From contig NZ_MLAP01000002.1 of assembly GCF_002272865.1 (NCBI RefSeq), forward strand, positions 160,777-224,776: DNA of 64,000 bases. The letters are read 5' to 3'. Shown one piece after another: positions 9,863-18,698 of the stretch (position 1 is the first letter of the stretch; each line of letters opens with the position of its first letter). The notes under the pieces are model-generated. The model saw nothing but the letters and a program-made list of their open reading frames with translations, had not been told where the DNA came from and made no database searches. Source of the stretch: Helicobacter sp. 12S02634-8. GTDB lineage: Bacteria > Campylobacterota > Campylobacteria > Campylobacterales > Helicobacteraceae. A program made the position numbers and the translations under genes.

Positions 9863-10356
9863 AAAAAATTGCTATCTATCCTGGCACCTTTGACCCTGTA
9901 ACCAACGGACATTTAGATATCATCAAACGCAGTGTGGAGCTTTTTGACCAAGTGATCATAGCCATCGCCAAATCAAGCTCCAAAAGCCCGATGTTTGCGC
10001 ACCAAGACCGCCAAAAGATGATGGAGCTAGCCACAGAGGGGATTGGCAATATTCGGTGTGTGTGCTTTCAGACACTTTTAGCTGATTTTGCCAGAGAAAA
10101 CCAAGCCAAGCTTATCATCAGAGGTTTGCGTGTGGTGAGTGATTTTGAATACGAACTCCAAATGGGCTATGCCAACGCCTCGCTCAATGATGAACTCGAT
10201 ACAATTTATTTTATGCCCACTTTAAAAAACGCCTTTATCAGCTCTTCTATTGTAAGGAGTATTTTAGAGCACCACGGCAAAGTCACGCATTTAATCCCAG
10301 AAAAAGTCTATCACTATATCCTCCAGCTCAAAGGACAAGTATGTATATCGCACTAG
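9859..10356 (+). CDS. coaD: Phosphopantetheine adenylyltransferase CoaD
   Basis: CoaD transfers AMP from ATP to 4'-phosphopantetheine, the penultimate step of coenzyme A synthesis. The chosen ATG at 9859 gives [22 protein letters not shown], the exact family start, and a 165-residue enzyme of normal length. An in-frame ATG at 9844 would add five residues but sits too close to the GGAGA ribosome-binding site. The nucleotidyltransferase motif TFDPVTNGH and the C-terminal [10 protein letters not shown] (about residues 128-137) are both present. It overlaps ubiX by four bases and tmk by sixteen, indicating a compact translationally coupled operon. Confidence 0.96.
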   Translation: MKKIAIYPGTFDPVTNGHLDIIKRSVELFDQVIIAIAKSSSKSPMFAHQDRQKMMELATEGIGNIRCVCFQTLLADFARENQAKLIIRGLRVVSDFEYELQMGYANASLNDELDTIYFMPTLKNAFISSSIVRSILEHHGKVTHLIPEKVYHYILQLKGQVCISH

Positions 10357-10919
10357 AGGGAGTGGACACCTCAGGCAAAACCACGCAAATTGCATTACTC
10401 AAAGACAGCTATCCAGAAGCGATTTTTACCAAAGAACCAGGTGGAAGCACCTTAGGAGCACAGATCCGTCAAATCATCTTGCACCAAACCAATCAAACAG
10501 ACACCCTCGCCCCTAAAACAGAGTTTTTGCTATTTTTAGCCGATAGGGCTGAGCACACAGCAAAAGTCATCGCCCCCCATCAAGACAAGCTCATCATCTC
10601 AGACCGAAGTATCATCTCAGGCATTGCCTATGGAGCATCTATCCCGCAAGCCAAAGAACTCAATTTATTTGCCACAGACCACATAATCCCTGATGTCGTT
10701 ATCTTGCTCCAAACAGACCTCAGCACGCTCACCTCTCGGCTTGCACAAAAATCTCACGACACCATTGAATCCAGAGGCATTAGCTATCTCCTAGAAGTCC
10801 AAGAAGCACTCAAGGCCACAGCCAAAGACTTAGGCTGCCAGCTCTATATAATCCCAGCTAGCCAAGACAAAGCAGCAATCCATACACAAATCAAGCAAAT
10901 CATCACCACCCATCAATGA
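10341..10919 (+). CDS. tmk: Thymidylate kinase Tmk
   Basis: Tmk phosphorylates dTMP to dTDP. The 192-residue protein has the P-loop [11 protein letters not shown] (about residues 6-16), the TKEPGG motif near 31-36, the DR motif in [13 protein letters not shown] (about 86-98), and a LID-like Arg region around SRLAQKS. The start ATG is inside the coaD end (16-base overlap) with AAGGAC just upstream. The stop overlaps comF by four bases. The length and motifs are ordinary. Confidence 0.95.
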   Translation: MYIALEGVDTSGKTTQIALLKDSYPEAIFTKEPGGSTLGAQIRQIILHQTNQTDTLAPKTEFLLFLADRAEHTAKVIAPHQDKLIISDRSIISGIAYGASIPQAKELNLFATDHIIPDVVILLQTDLSTLTSRLAQKSHDTIESRGISYLLEVQEALKATAKDLGCQLYIIPASQDKAAIHTQIKQIITTHQ

Positions 10920-11494
10920 AATGTGTCCTTTGTGCGAGATTTTATCTCAAGCCCATCTGCCCCCAATGTCTTTCTCAAATCAATATCACGCCCTCAATAC
11001 GCGTCATCAAAGGGGTGAGTATCTATAGCTTTTATCGCTATAGCGATATTGATATGTTACTCAAAAGCAAATATTATGTCTTTGGGAGTCGGATATTTGC
11101 AATGCTCTCTCAAAAAGCTAGCGATTATTTTTTCAGCCCCACAAACCCATCGCTCTGGAAGCAATCTAAGCTCTATGGCATAGGGATTGATGATTGCCCC
11201 AGAAGCTATTATTCACATACTGCCATCATACTCAAAGCATTTTGCCGCTATGGCCTTAAAGCCACTTATGGGGCATTGCAGGCAAAAAATATCGTGCATT
11301 ATGCGGGCAAATCCCTCCGATACAGACAGCAAAACCCAAGAAATTTGACCTTCAAAGGTGATAGCTCTAAAGATTTCTTTTTGGTCGATGATATCATCAC
11401 TACAGGCACAACGATGGCTGAAGCTATCGATACATTAGAAAAAGCAGGGGCAAATGTGTGCTTTGGTATCGCCCTATGCAACGCAGGGCATTAA
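10916..11494 (+). CDS. comF: ComF-family phosphoribosyltransferase-like protein
   Basis: This 192-residue protein has an N-terminal four-cysteine zinc-finger pattern (C3-x2-C6 and C15-x2-C18) and a C-terminal type I phosphoribosyltransferase motif, FFLVDDIITTGTTMAEAID (about 151-169). The combination defines the ComF/GntX family, which is linked to DNA uptake in naturally competent bacteria. It is coupled to tmk through an ATGA overlap and ends the rightward housekeeping run. A competence role in this organism is inferred from the family only. Confidence 0.85.
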   Translation: MKCVLCARFYLKPICPQCLSQINITPSIRVIKGVSIYSFYRYSDIDMLLKSKYYVFGSRIFAMLSQKASDYFFSPTNPSLWKQSKLYGIGIDDCPRSYYSHTAIILKAFCRYGLKATYGALQAKNIVHYAGKSLRYRQQNPRNLTFKGDSSKDFFLVDDIITTGTTMAEAIDTLEKAGANVCFGIALCNAGH

Positions 11495-11509
11495 AAGACA
11501 TATCAAATT

Positions 11510-12340
11510 TCAATAACTAAGCCCGACCTCAACCCCATAGGCAATCGTTGAATTCGCAGGTTCAACAAAAAGCGAGCAATCATTAACCTTGCACGCACGG
11601 CGTTTATCTGAAGCATCAACACCCCAATAATCAAAAGTGCCTTGCACAAACAAAGCAAGCTTTTTACTCACAAAAAACTCTGCCCCCAAGGCGACTCTAG
11701 CGCCCATACCACCTGATTGCGTGAAATGCAGATTGTTATCATACCCAATATCTGTCATATGGCTTGTATTACGTCCTGTAAGCAGCACACGCAGCTCCCC
11801 ATCGGCTTTGAGCCTGATGTGTTCATTGATACGAATCCGCAACCTAGGGCCAATGAGCCAATACAAATAGCTCTGCTCTCTTAGGTATGCACCAATGCCG
11901 TGTATTTGATTATGCAAATACCGATACCCCAAGCCTGTATATAAGCCCAAAATATCGTCCCTTTCATTGGCTAAAATATTCAGCCCCACGCGATATGCCA
12001 CGCCCCAATAATAATCGCTAGAACGGGATTTGACAGGGATCGTTTCAACCCTGCCAGTGTTATAGATCGTTTGTATCGCACCATCATAGATATTTCTACC
12101 CATATCTGTAGCATAATAGAGCTCCAAATCGCTCTTAAGCCAACGATTGAAACGCAAGCCCCCCATGCCAGAGAGAACCCCCATGGGTCCACTCACACTC
12201 ATCAAATCAGGCTCTTTATAGGTATAGCCCACAAGTCCCATCGAAAGAGTCCCATAAGGTCTAAACCACCAAAAATCTTGACCCTCTAAAACGCACATAG
12301 AAAACACAAACGCACCGAATATTTTTAGTTTATTGATCAA
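11510..12340 (-). CDS. Predicted outer-membrane beta-barrel protein
   Basis: This 276-residue protein has a short hydrophobic N-terminus (INKLKIFGAFVFSMCVLEG) followed by alternating aromatic and glycine-rich strands (for example YGTLSMGLVGYTY, GLYTGLGYRY, GVEVGLSY). It ends in an aromatic residue, the barrel assembly signal. Two cysteines in the RACKVNDCSLF loop could form a disulphide. The start is TTG at 12340 with GGAAG upstream, overlapping the end of the preceding small gene by 11 bases. Helicobacter genomes carry many such Hof/Hop-like proteins, and I cannot place it in a named group. It is the last gene of the zinc-importer/mqo run. Confidence 0.8.
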   Translation of the reverse strand: MINKLKIFGAFVFSMCVLEGQDFWWFRPYGTLSMGLVGYTYKEPDLMSVSGPMGVLSGMGGLRFNRWLKSDLELYYATDMGRNIYDGAIQTIYNTGRVETIPVKSRSSDYYWGVAYRVGLNILANERDDILGLYTGLGYRYLHNQIHGIGAYLREQSYLYWLIGPRLRIRINEHIRLKADGELRVLLTGRNTSHMTDIGYDNNLHFTQSGGMGARVALGAEFFVSKKLALFVQGTFDYWGVDASDKRRACKVNDCSLFVEPANSTIAYGVEVGLSY

Positions 12341-12539
12341 GTTTATCTTCCAAAATTTTGATTTGATTTTGCAAAGTATGGATTTCTCTGCTCATGTGCG
12401 CAGTCGCTGTGATCTGATTGAGCAAGACATAAATATCAATCATCACCAACAAGACAGCAAACATACCGATAAAAATCACAATCCGCACAGCCCTTCTAGC
12501 TGCTTGCAAGGCGAGATTTTCTTTTTCGGACTCTTTCAT
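12330..12539 (-). CDS. Small membrane protein with C-terminal coiled coil
   Basis: This 69-residue protein has a charged N-terminus (MKESEKENLALQAARRAVR), one hydrophobic helix (about residues 19-41) and a short heptad-like C-terminal helix (REIHTLQNQIKILEDKLDQ). The topology recalls FtsB/FtsL-type or accessory membrane proteins, but the similarity is too weak to name it. It lies 18 bases after znuB and overlaps the barrel gene by 11 bases, so it is probably co-expressed with both. Confidence 0.7.
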   Translation of the reverse strand: MKESEKENLALQAARRAVRIVIFIGMFAVLLVMIDIYVLLNQITATAHMSREIHTLQNQIKILEDKLDQ

Positions 12540-12557
12540 TGATAGGGCTAGCCTTCC

Positions 12558-13376
12558 TTATAGGATTCTGAAATTATAAAATATCTTTTTAAACAGCATA
12601 GCCAAGCTCATGCCCGCAACTGAAATCACCACGATACACGCCCCCACACTCAAATCATAAACATAAGAAACAAAAAATCCCCCCCACATAAAAACCAACG
12701 ACAAAAACCAAGCCAAAACCATCTGCACACGCAGCGATGATACAAACATTGTAGCAATATAAGCTGGGATCGATAAAATCGAAAGCACCAAAATCAGCCC
12801 TGCCACACCCATACTCATCACCACGCCCAAAGAAACGAGGATAAAAATAATCGTATTGAAAAGCAAAACACGGATTTTTTTGAGCTGACAAAATTCACTA
12901 TCATAAAAAATACTCAACAATTCACGATAATAAAACCCCACAAACACAAGCAAAACAACATCAAACACCGCAATACTCACAATATCGCCCTTAGCTACTG
13001 CGATGATAGAGCCAAAAAGATAGCTCGTGATATCGCTCCCATAACCAGGAGTCAAATCAATCAGAATAATCCCCACTGCCATACCAAGCGCCCAACTCGC
13101 TGCGATAAAGGTATCGATTTTGTCTTTATGCTTTAAGGTCGCATACACCATCAACAACGCCATCAGCACAGCAGCAAGCGAGGCTCCCAAAGTCGCATTG
13201 AAGCCAAAATATAAAGCCACGCCCACGCCCCCAAAAGCACTATGGGCAACCCCACCAGTCAAAAACACCGTTTTATTCGACACAACAATAGAGCCCACCA
13301 CCCCCGCACAAATACTCACCAAAAACGAAGCAATCAGTGCGTTTTGGATAAAAGAATAAGATAAAAGCTCTACCAT
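12558..13376 (-). CDS. znuB: Metal (zinc/manganese-type) ABC transporter permease
   Basis: This is an ABC-3 family permease with about eight hydrophobic segments over 272 residues. It includes the family signature AHSAFGGVGVALYFG (about residues 46-60) and IILIDLTPGYGSDITSYLFGSI (about 104-125). With ZnuA and ZnuC it would import a divalent metal, most likely zinc. A GTG two codon positions upstream (13379) is an equally possible start. It is separated from znuC by the complete mqo gene, which begins the next finding of interest. It sits 9 bases after the mqo stop. Confidence 0.9.
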   Translation of the reverse strand: MVELLSYSFIQNALIASFLVSICAGVVGSIVVSNKTVFLTGGVAHSAFGGVGVALYFGFNATLGASLAAVLMALLMVYATLKHKDKIDTFIAASWALGMAVGIILIDLTPGYGSDITSYLFGSIIAVAKGDIVSIAVFDVVLLVFVGFYYRELLSIFYDSEFCQLKKIRVLLFNTIIFILVSLGVVMSMGVAGLILVLSILSIPAYIATMFVSSLRVQMVLAWFLSLVFMWGGFFVSYVYDLSVGACIVVISVAGMSLAMLFKKIFYNFRIL

Positions 13377-13385
13377 CACATCGCT

Positions 13386-14741
13386 TTAGAGAGTCTTGAG
13401 CTCTTCGGGGGAAAGATCTTGAAAAAATCTCTCTAAATCAAACTTCCCACCCAAATAAGCTGTAATCTCTTGGGCATCCACTAAGGCATTTTGCAAACAG
13501 CTAGTAGCCCCTGGAGAGGGCGTCATATTAAATGTAATCCCTTTGTTGGTAGCGATTTTTTTCTCACCAAGCTCTAGCTTTTTCTTGCTCCGATCAAGCA
13601 CTTGAGGGCGCACCTCTCCAAAGCCCTCTGCATACTCAAGCTCGTGAAGCTGCAAAGAGGGGATAATTTTTTGTGCATCTTTGAGGAATTTTTTCTTCCC
13701 AAAATAAGGCAATTCAAAAATCATATTTTTAAACACATAATCACGGATTTCTTTATCTGAGAAGAGATCAAAGGCAATTTTAAAGACTTCTTTATTCAAA
13801 TCCATCTTAAACAACTCCATACTGATCCCCCCAAACCAATGCTTATTACGCTCTAATTTAGGCATTGTGAGGGCTGTAGGACCCATTCTAGTTTTTCCTT
13901 TGATCACCACATCAGGATCCCCGTGCACAGCTGCAAATGGGAGCTTGGGGTTTTGCACGGTATAGACCTTTCCTTTGAGCAAATCAGGCACAAAATAAAA
14001 ACTCCCTGCAACAGGCAAACAGCCCAAATCCATACCATAGCCCATCGATTGAGCCAAAGGGAGAGAATAAGAGCCCGCATTGACAAGCACAAATTTTGCA
14101 TAGATTTCATCAGAATTTTCAGATATGAGCGCATAGCCCCCTGCGCGCGGCTCTATCTTTTTGACCCGAAAGTTTAAAAAGACTTCATTGCTGGGATTGA
14201 GAGTTTTGGCTTCTTGGACAAAATGCTCACTCAAAAGCCCAAAATTCATCGCACACCAATCTTTCTGAAAGCCTGAAGCGACCACATTTTCAGGCCGATC
14301 ACTCCCATCAGAGCGCAAAATCACCTTAGGCTCTAGCTCCTTGATTCTAGCTTTGTCAAAAAACTCCAACTGTGGGAAAATCTCTAAAAAGCTCTCGTGA
14401 CGCTTACGCATGAACTCACATTCGCTATCACCAACGCCAATAGCCATTTTTTGATTTTCAAAGATGATTTTATTTTGCAAGTTTTTTCGCAAGGCATAGT
14501 GTCTGACTTTATACGCAGAAAGCTTGACTTTTTTGGCCTTTTCAGCAGTGTAGTTTGTTTCAATAGAGCCATCGTGGATTGTTTGGGAATTTGCTTTGGG
14601 GCTTGAGCTTACTTTTGCAAGCTTATCGCATTTTTCTACAATAGCAATCCTTTTGATATCACTATATTCACTCAACGCATAAAAGGCCGCGCAGCCCGAT
14701 ACACCACCACCGATGATGACTACATCAAACTCATTTTGCAT
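13386..14741 (-). CDS. mqo: Malate:quinone oxidoreductase (membrane-associated, FAD-dependent)
   Basis: Mqo oxidises malate to oxaloacetate and passes electrons to menaquinone, replacing soluble malate dehydrogenase in Helicobacter. The 451-residue protein opens with the FAD-binding [11 protein letters not shown] motif (about residues 11-21). It contains [19 protein letters not shown] (about 218-236) and ends with [19 protein letters not shown], typical of the family. It resembles H. pylori HP0086. It lies between znuC and znuB with gaps of about 10 bases on each side, so it appears embedded in the metal importer operon. Confidence 0.92.
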   Translation of the reverse strand: MQNEFDVVIIGGGVSGCAAFYALSEYSDIKRIAIVEKCDKLAKVSSSPKANSQTIHDGSIETNYTAEKAKKVKLSAYKVRHYALRKNLQNKIIFENQKMAIGVGDSECEFMRKRHESFLEIFPQLEFFDKARIKELEPKVILRSDGSDRPENVVASGFQKDWCAMNFGLLSEHFVQEAKTLNPSNEVFLNFRVKKIEPRAGGYALISENSDEIYAKFVLVNAGSYSLPLAQSMGYGMDLGCLPVAGSFYFVPDLLKGKVYTVQNPKLPFAAVHGDPDVVIKGKTRMGPTALTMPKLERNKHWFGGISMELFKMDLNKEVFKIAFDLFSDKEIRDYVFKNMIFELPYFGKKKFLKDAQKIIPSLQLHELEYAEGFGEVRPQVLDRSKKKLELGEKKIATNKGITFNMTPSPGATSCLQNALVDAQEITAYLGGKFDLERFFQDLSPEELKTL

Positions 14742-14751
14742 GTTTTACTCC

Positions 14752-15477
14752 TTAGATTACAAATTTATCAAGCAAATCAACTTCACATATATGCTGGCTC
14801 ATATCCAAACTCAAACTCGGGACATCATGACTGATGACTTCTTTATTGACATAAAGCACCCGTGATGCATAGCCTAAAAGTATGGATATATCGTGGCTGA
14901 TTACAATTATAGTATGATTGAGATTAAAGCTCTTTAATATTTTATAAATTTCTTTTTGGGCTTGGATATCGATATTAGAAGTGGGCTCATCTAAGATAAT
15001 CAATTTGGGATCTCCACACAATGACCTAGCGATCAAAACCCGCTGTCTTTGCCCTCCAGAAAGATGAGAAATCCGCTTATAGGCCAAATGGGCTATCCCT
15101 AAGCGATCGAGCATTTCTAGGGCTTTGGCCGTTTCTTTTTTCCCTAAATGGCAGCCAAAAATCCTCTGCTTTAAAAATCCCATTTTGACTACATCAATAG
15201 CTTGTATGGGAAAATCACTATTGATAGTGGTATCTTGAGGGACATAGCCTATCAAGCTTTGTGCATCAAAGATTAAAGGATTGGGATAGAGGATATGCCC
15301 TTTATTGGGCTTTAATAAGCCAAGCAAAAGCTTGATTAAAGTCGTCTTGCCCCCACCATTAGGACCAATGAGGGCAAGAAAATCATTTTGGTTGATAGAA
15401 AAATGAATATTTTCTAGCACATAATGGGTATCATAGCGATAATACAATCCCTTGCCCTCAAGTAGCGTTTGGCTCAA
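14752..15477 (-). CDS. znuC: Metal ABC transporter ATP-binding protein
   Basis: This ATPase subunit has Walker A GPNGGGKTTL, the ABC signature LSGGQRQRVLIAR, Walker B LIILDEPTS and a switch His (VISHD). I start it at TTG 15477, which overlaps the znuA stop (TTGA) and has a strong AGGGGG ribosome-binding site about five bases upstream. This gives 241 residues beginning SQTLLEGKGLYYRYD after the start. A longer frame from ATG 15534 would lie wholly inside znuA. The family and the ZnuA neighbour indicate zinc uptake, though manganese cannot be excluded. Confidence 0.92.
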   Translation of the reverse strand: MSQTLLEGKGLYYRYDTHYVLENIHFSINQNDFLALIGPNGGGKTTLIKLLLGLLKPNKGHILYPNPLIFDAQSLIGYVPQDTTINSDFPIQAIDVVKMGFLKQRIFGCHLGKKETAKALEMLDRLGIAHLAYKRISHLSGGQRQRVLIARSLCGDPKLIILDEPTSNIDIQAQKEIYKILKSFNLNHTIIVISHDISILLGYASRVLYVNKEVISHDVPSLSLDMSQHICEVDLLDKFVI

Positions 15478-16334
15478 TCTAGCCCCCCTTGCGTGGCGAT
15501 TGTGCGGCATATGTGTAAAATATTTTCCCTCCAATCTTCCTTTAAAGGATCGAGCACTTCGACCTTAAGCCCCAAATCATCAACCAAAGAAGCGATCCGT
15601 TTTTTAGAAAATTGCGGCTGTATGTAGATGACTTGGATATGCTTTTGTGCGATGAGATTCCTTAGGGCTACCATTTCTTTTGTCTTAGGCGATTTTCCCT
15701 CATTTTCAAGTGCGATTTCTTCTAAGCCATATTCTCTTGCTAGATAACCAAAAGCTGGGTGATAGACAACAAAAACCTTGTGCACGTTGGGTGCTGCAAA
15801 TATCGCCTTGATGGCTATATCAAGCTGTTTGATTTCTTCAAGAAATTGCTCAAGATTTTTCTTATAAAATGCTTCTTTGGAGGGGTCAAGGCGTTTGAGT
15901 GTGTCATAGATTTTACGAGCTTGGATACTTGAGAGCTTCACAGATAGCCATATATGGGGGTCGTATCTGCCGTGATGGCTGTGGTCGTGGTGGCTATGGT
16001 CATAGGCTAAAAGTTCTAGCCCATCAGACAAATCAACAAAATCAATTTGTGGATTGATACTCATGAAACGTTCCAGCCAGACTTTTTCAAATTCCATTCC
16101 CACGCCAAAATAGATAGAAGCGTCTTTGAAATCGCCCATTTGACTCGGTCGGGGTTCATAGGTTTCTGGGCTCCTGCCATCAGGGACCATCGCAATGACA
16201 TTGACTCCATCTCCTGCGATTTTTTTGACAAAATAAACCTGAGGGGGGACACTCACGATAATATTGAGTTTGCCAGCTCCATGAACAAGACCTGCACACA
16301 CAACAACAAACACAATCCAACGCAACACTAGCAC
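15474..16334 (-). CDS. znuA: Periplasmic metal-binding protein of a zinc-type ABC importer
   Basis: This cluster A-I solute-binding protein has 286 residues with a signal peptide (MLVLRWIVFVVVCAGLVHG). It shows the SVPPQVYFVKKIAGD start, a short His/Asp-rich loop (DHSHHDHSHHGRYDPHIWLS, about 112-131) and VVYHPAFGYLAREYG (about 189-203). The His-rich loop is the hallmark of ZnuA as opposed to manganese-specific relatives. The start is GTG 16334, overlapping the upstream TAG stop by one base, with GGAGG seven bases away. It feeds ZnuC and ZnuB further along the same strand. Confidence 0.92.
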   Translation of the reverse strand: MLVLRWIVFVVVCAGLVHGAGKLNIIVSVPPQVYFVKKIAGDGVNVIAMVPDGRSPETYEPRPSQMGDFKDASIYFGVGMEFEKVWLERFMSINPQIDFVDLSDGLELLAYDHSHHDHSHHGRYDPHIWLSVKLSSIQARKIYDTLKRLDPSKEAFYKKNLEQFLEEIKQLDIAIKAIFAAPNVHKVFVVYHPAFGYLAREYGLEEIALENEGKSPKTKEMVALRNLIAQKHIQVIYIQPQFSKKRIASLVDDLGLKVEVLDPLKEDWRENILHICRTIATQGGLD

Positions 16335-17746
16335 TATTTTTCCTCCTTTGGATCTGATGGGTCTAAATGCAAAGCATAATCATACAAATCAGACATTCCC
16401 AAGACCCTATCAATGAGCAATTTAGAGTGAGAAAAAATACCATTTTTTTCCTTCCCGACCCAAAGCGTGGTGATCACTACCCCGCCTAATATATTCTGCT
16501 CTTTGGTAAAAAACCTTGAAGTTGCAACACTCCACGCACTATGTGCAACTATCGCCTTGCCCTCATAGCTGCCAATATAAAGCATGATATGCCCTTTGAG
16601 CCATAAAATAGTCGCAAAAGGGGTCGCATTTTGAATAATGTATTTTTCCTTTTCTTTAGCCGATAAATGGCTCAAATCCACCATATTGTTGGCGTATTTT
16701 GCCTGTGCTGCAGAGTTTCTAGGCAAAAGGATTCCAAAATTTGCAAAACTATCGCGAGTGAAGCTTGAGCAATCTCTGTTTTCTAACGCACCTCCCCAGC
16801 CATAGCGCTGCCCCATCATCGCATTGATAATACCTGCCATCGCTTCGTTGTCTATTTTTTTGGGGAAAGAGCTAAATTCTGCTTCTTCAATAGGGGCTGT
16901 AATCAGCACAGCATAGCCATCAATATTTTTTTTAAAAACATACACTTGTTTGGGCTGGGTTTGGGCTGCTTGAGATTCTTTGGCTTCTTTGACCGCCTTA
17001 TCTGCTTTGACTCCTTTAGACTCTTTGGCTTGGGGTGGGGGCTTGAGCGCGAAAATCTCTCCGATCCTAGCTCGTGTCAAAAACTCCCCTTGAGTGCTAT
17101 AAAGCGGGATTTTATCCCGATTGGGGACAACATAATCTTTGAGCGAGAGCAGATAATCCATATCTTTAGGGTGGATTTTTGCCACATCACTGACCTTGAC
17201 CCACCCATACACAAAACTGCTCTGTATATGCGCCCACTCTTTGGAGAGATCAAAATGCGTAATCAGCACAGGCGTGCCTTGAAAAATCAAAGAATTCTGC
17301 CAACGATCAAAAGGATAGCCACTCATCGAGCTATAGCGGGGCTTATCAGTAGGCACAGCACGCACATTTGTATCTGTAGTGATGATAGCCTTTAAAGCAG
17401 CGCTCGGATAATGCTCGATATCCATATCTGCATAGATTGCGCGTGTGTATTCTAAAGAATTTTTCTTGAGATTTTCCCCATAGCCAGGGTTTTTAAGCAA
17501 AGAGGGGGCTACCCAAAAGACTTCATTTTGATTGCGATCGACTTCCATCGTTGTCCAAGGCGAAAACCACACTTTGAGATAGTTGTTTTTTAATTCTGTT
17601 AAGACCTTAGGAGGGAGTGTGATATTTGAGTGCTCAAAGAGATAGAAATTCGCATCTTGGGGCATAGACAAATCAGCCAAAGGAGCATTTTTGCTCGCAC
17701 AACCGATGAATAATAATGCAACCAAAAAAGAGATAACAACTCTCAT
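16334..17746 (-). CDS. NlpC/P60 (C40) peptidase lipoprotein with SH3-like domains
   Basis: This is a 470-residue predicted lipoprotein with lipobox LLFIGC (Cys16). A central part looks like two bacterial SH3 modules, interrupted by a Lys/Ala/Glu-rich spacer (about residues 240-265). A C-terminal NlpC/P60 papain-like domain follows, with the nucleophile Cys326 in RDCSSFTRDSF and His386 in GHIMLYIG. Such enzymes cleave the D-Glu/diamino-acid bond of peptidoglycan stem peptides. H. pylori has a similar protein (HP0087) beside mqo. Here the zinc-importer genes znuA and znuC lie between this gene and mqo. Confidence 0.88.
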   Translation of the reverse strand: MRVVISFLVALLFIGCASKNAPLADLSMPQDANFYLFEHSNITLPPKVLTELKNNYLKVWFSPWTTMEVDRNQNEVFWVAPSLLKNPGYGENLKKNSLEYTRAIYADMDIEHYPSAALKAIITTDTNVRAVPTDKPRYSSMSGYPFDRWQNSLIFQGTPVLITHFDLSKEWAHIQSSFVYGWVKVSDVAKIHPKDMDYLLSLKDYVVPNRDKIPLYSTQGEFLTRARIGEIFALKPPPQAKESKGVKADKAVKEAKESQAAQTQPKQVYVFKKNIDGYAVLITAPIEEAEFSSFPKKIDNEAMAGIINAMMGQRYGWGGALENRDCSSFTRDSFANFGILLPRNSAAQAKYANNMVDLSHLSAKEKEKYIIQNATPFATILWLKGHIMLYIGSYEGKAIVAHSAWSVATSRFFTKEQNILGGVVITTLWVGKEKNGIFSHSKLLIDRVLGMSDLYDYALHLDPSDPKEEK

Positions 17747-18093
17747 AGCCCACCAAAAATTTTTTCATACACTTGTATATCATAGCCCACTATGACCTTT
17801 TCGCCATCAAATCCATCAATAATAGGGCGTTTGAGTAACAATGGGTATTGATGGCAATAAGCAATCTTGGCTGCTTGATCTAAATCCATGTGTTTGAGTT
17901 CTAGCTTCTTATAAGTCGTGCCTTTGGCATTTAAAACCACATCAATCCCTAAAATCGCTACCCATCGCTCAATATCGCTCAAAGGAGGGGTGTGGGCTTT
18001 GAGATCCCAAAAATCATAAACAATATTTCTCACATCAAAAAAGTGCCGAGCTTTCTGGACACTGCCACAATTTTTAATCCCAAATAACCTCAT
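17743..18093 (-). CDS. ArsC/Spx/YffB-family thioredoxin-fold protein
   Basis: This 116-residue protein starts MRLFGIKNCGSVQKARHFFD. The single N-terminal cysteine within KNCGSVQKAR is typical of the YffB/Spx-like branch of the arsenate-reductase family. LLLKRPIIDGFDGEKVIVGYD matches the conserved RPI segment. Members may be glutathione- or thioredoxin-dependent reductases, and no arsenic genes are nearby. It overlaps the lipoprotein gene by four bases, so the two are translationally linked. Confidence 0.85.
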   Translation of the reverse strand: MRLFGIKNCGSVQKARHFFDVRNIVYDFWDLKAHTPPLSDIERWVAILGIDVVLNAKGTTYKKLELKHMDLDQAAKIAYCHQYPLLLKRPIIDGFDGEKVIVGYDIQVYEKIFGGL

Positions 18094-18128
18094 TTTGATA
18101 GCCTTTTCTTTAGATATTCTAGCATTTT

Positions 18129-18587
18129 TTATCCAATAGATAATTTAAAATATTTTTTTATCAAACACTCCACACCCATCTCAATCATACGATACACCTC
18201 CTCAAATCCATCTGCATTGCGATAATGATAAGGATCAGGAATATCAGCATTTTGCAGACCAAATGCCCCTAACTTATGGATTTTAGAGGGTTCAAAGCCC
18301 ATAGCAATCAAGGCTGCTACATTTGCACTATCCATAGCAACAATCATATCAAAAGTATCATCAGCATACAGGCTCACTTTCCGACTCTTCAGACTAGAAA
18401 TATCAATATGGTGCCTTTTAGCCACCATCACAGACCCCTCGCACGGGCTCTCGCCATCGTGCCAGCCTGAAGTCCCTGCACTATCGACTTCTAGCTCTAG
18501 CTCCCATTTGAGGGCTAGATACCTTGCAATCCCCTCAGCTAAGGGTGAACGACAGATATTACCCAAACATACAAATAAAATCTTCAC
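18129..18587 (-). CDS. Low-molecular-weight protein tyrosine phosphatase
   Basis: The 152-residue protein has the active-site loop VCLGNICRSPLAEG (Cys7, Arg13) and the general-acid motif DPYH (about residue 117). These define the low-molecular-weight phosphatase family, which acts on phosphotyrosine in proteins or occasionally on arsenate. It is the first gene of the leftward run toward znuABC, 35 bases before the ArsC-like gene. No tyrosine kinase is visible in this window, so its substrate is unknown. Confidence 0.9.
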   Translation of the reverse strand: MKILFVCLGNICRSPLAEGIARYLALKWELELEVDSAGTSGWHDGESPCEGSVMVAKRHHIDISSLKSRKVSLYADDTFDMIVAMDSANVAALIAMGFEPSKIHKLGAFGLQNADIPDPYHYRNADGFEEVYRMIEMGVECLIKKYFKLSIG

Positions 18588-18661
18588 TTTTTCTCCTATT
18601 TCTCCTACATTTTCTAGCCATTGTTTTTATCACCACCACAAGACCCTCCACTACTTTTTAG

Positions 18662-18667
18662 TATAAT
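18662..18667 (+). promoter_or_regulatory. Putative -10 element for the metallophosphoesterase gene
   Basis: TATAAT at 18662-18667 is a consensus -10 box 31 bases before the ATG at 18699. An AAAGG ribosome-binding site follows six bases before the start. Confidence 0.6.
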
Positions 18668-18698
18668 ACAAAAATTATTTAAATCCTAAAGGTTCATA

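Noticed and set aside
15478..15534. Longer ZnuC starting at ATG 15534
   Set aside because: It would add 19 residues unlike the family and overlap znuA by about 60 bases, while TTG 15477 has a strong ribosome-binding site.
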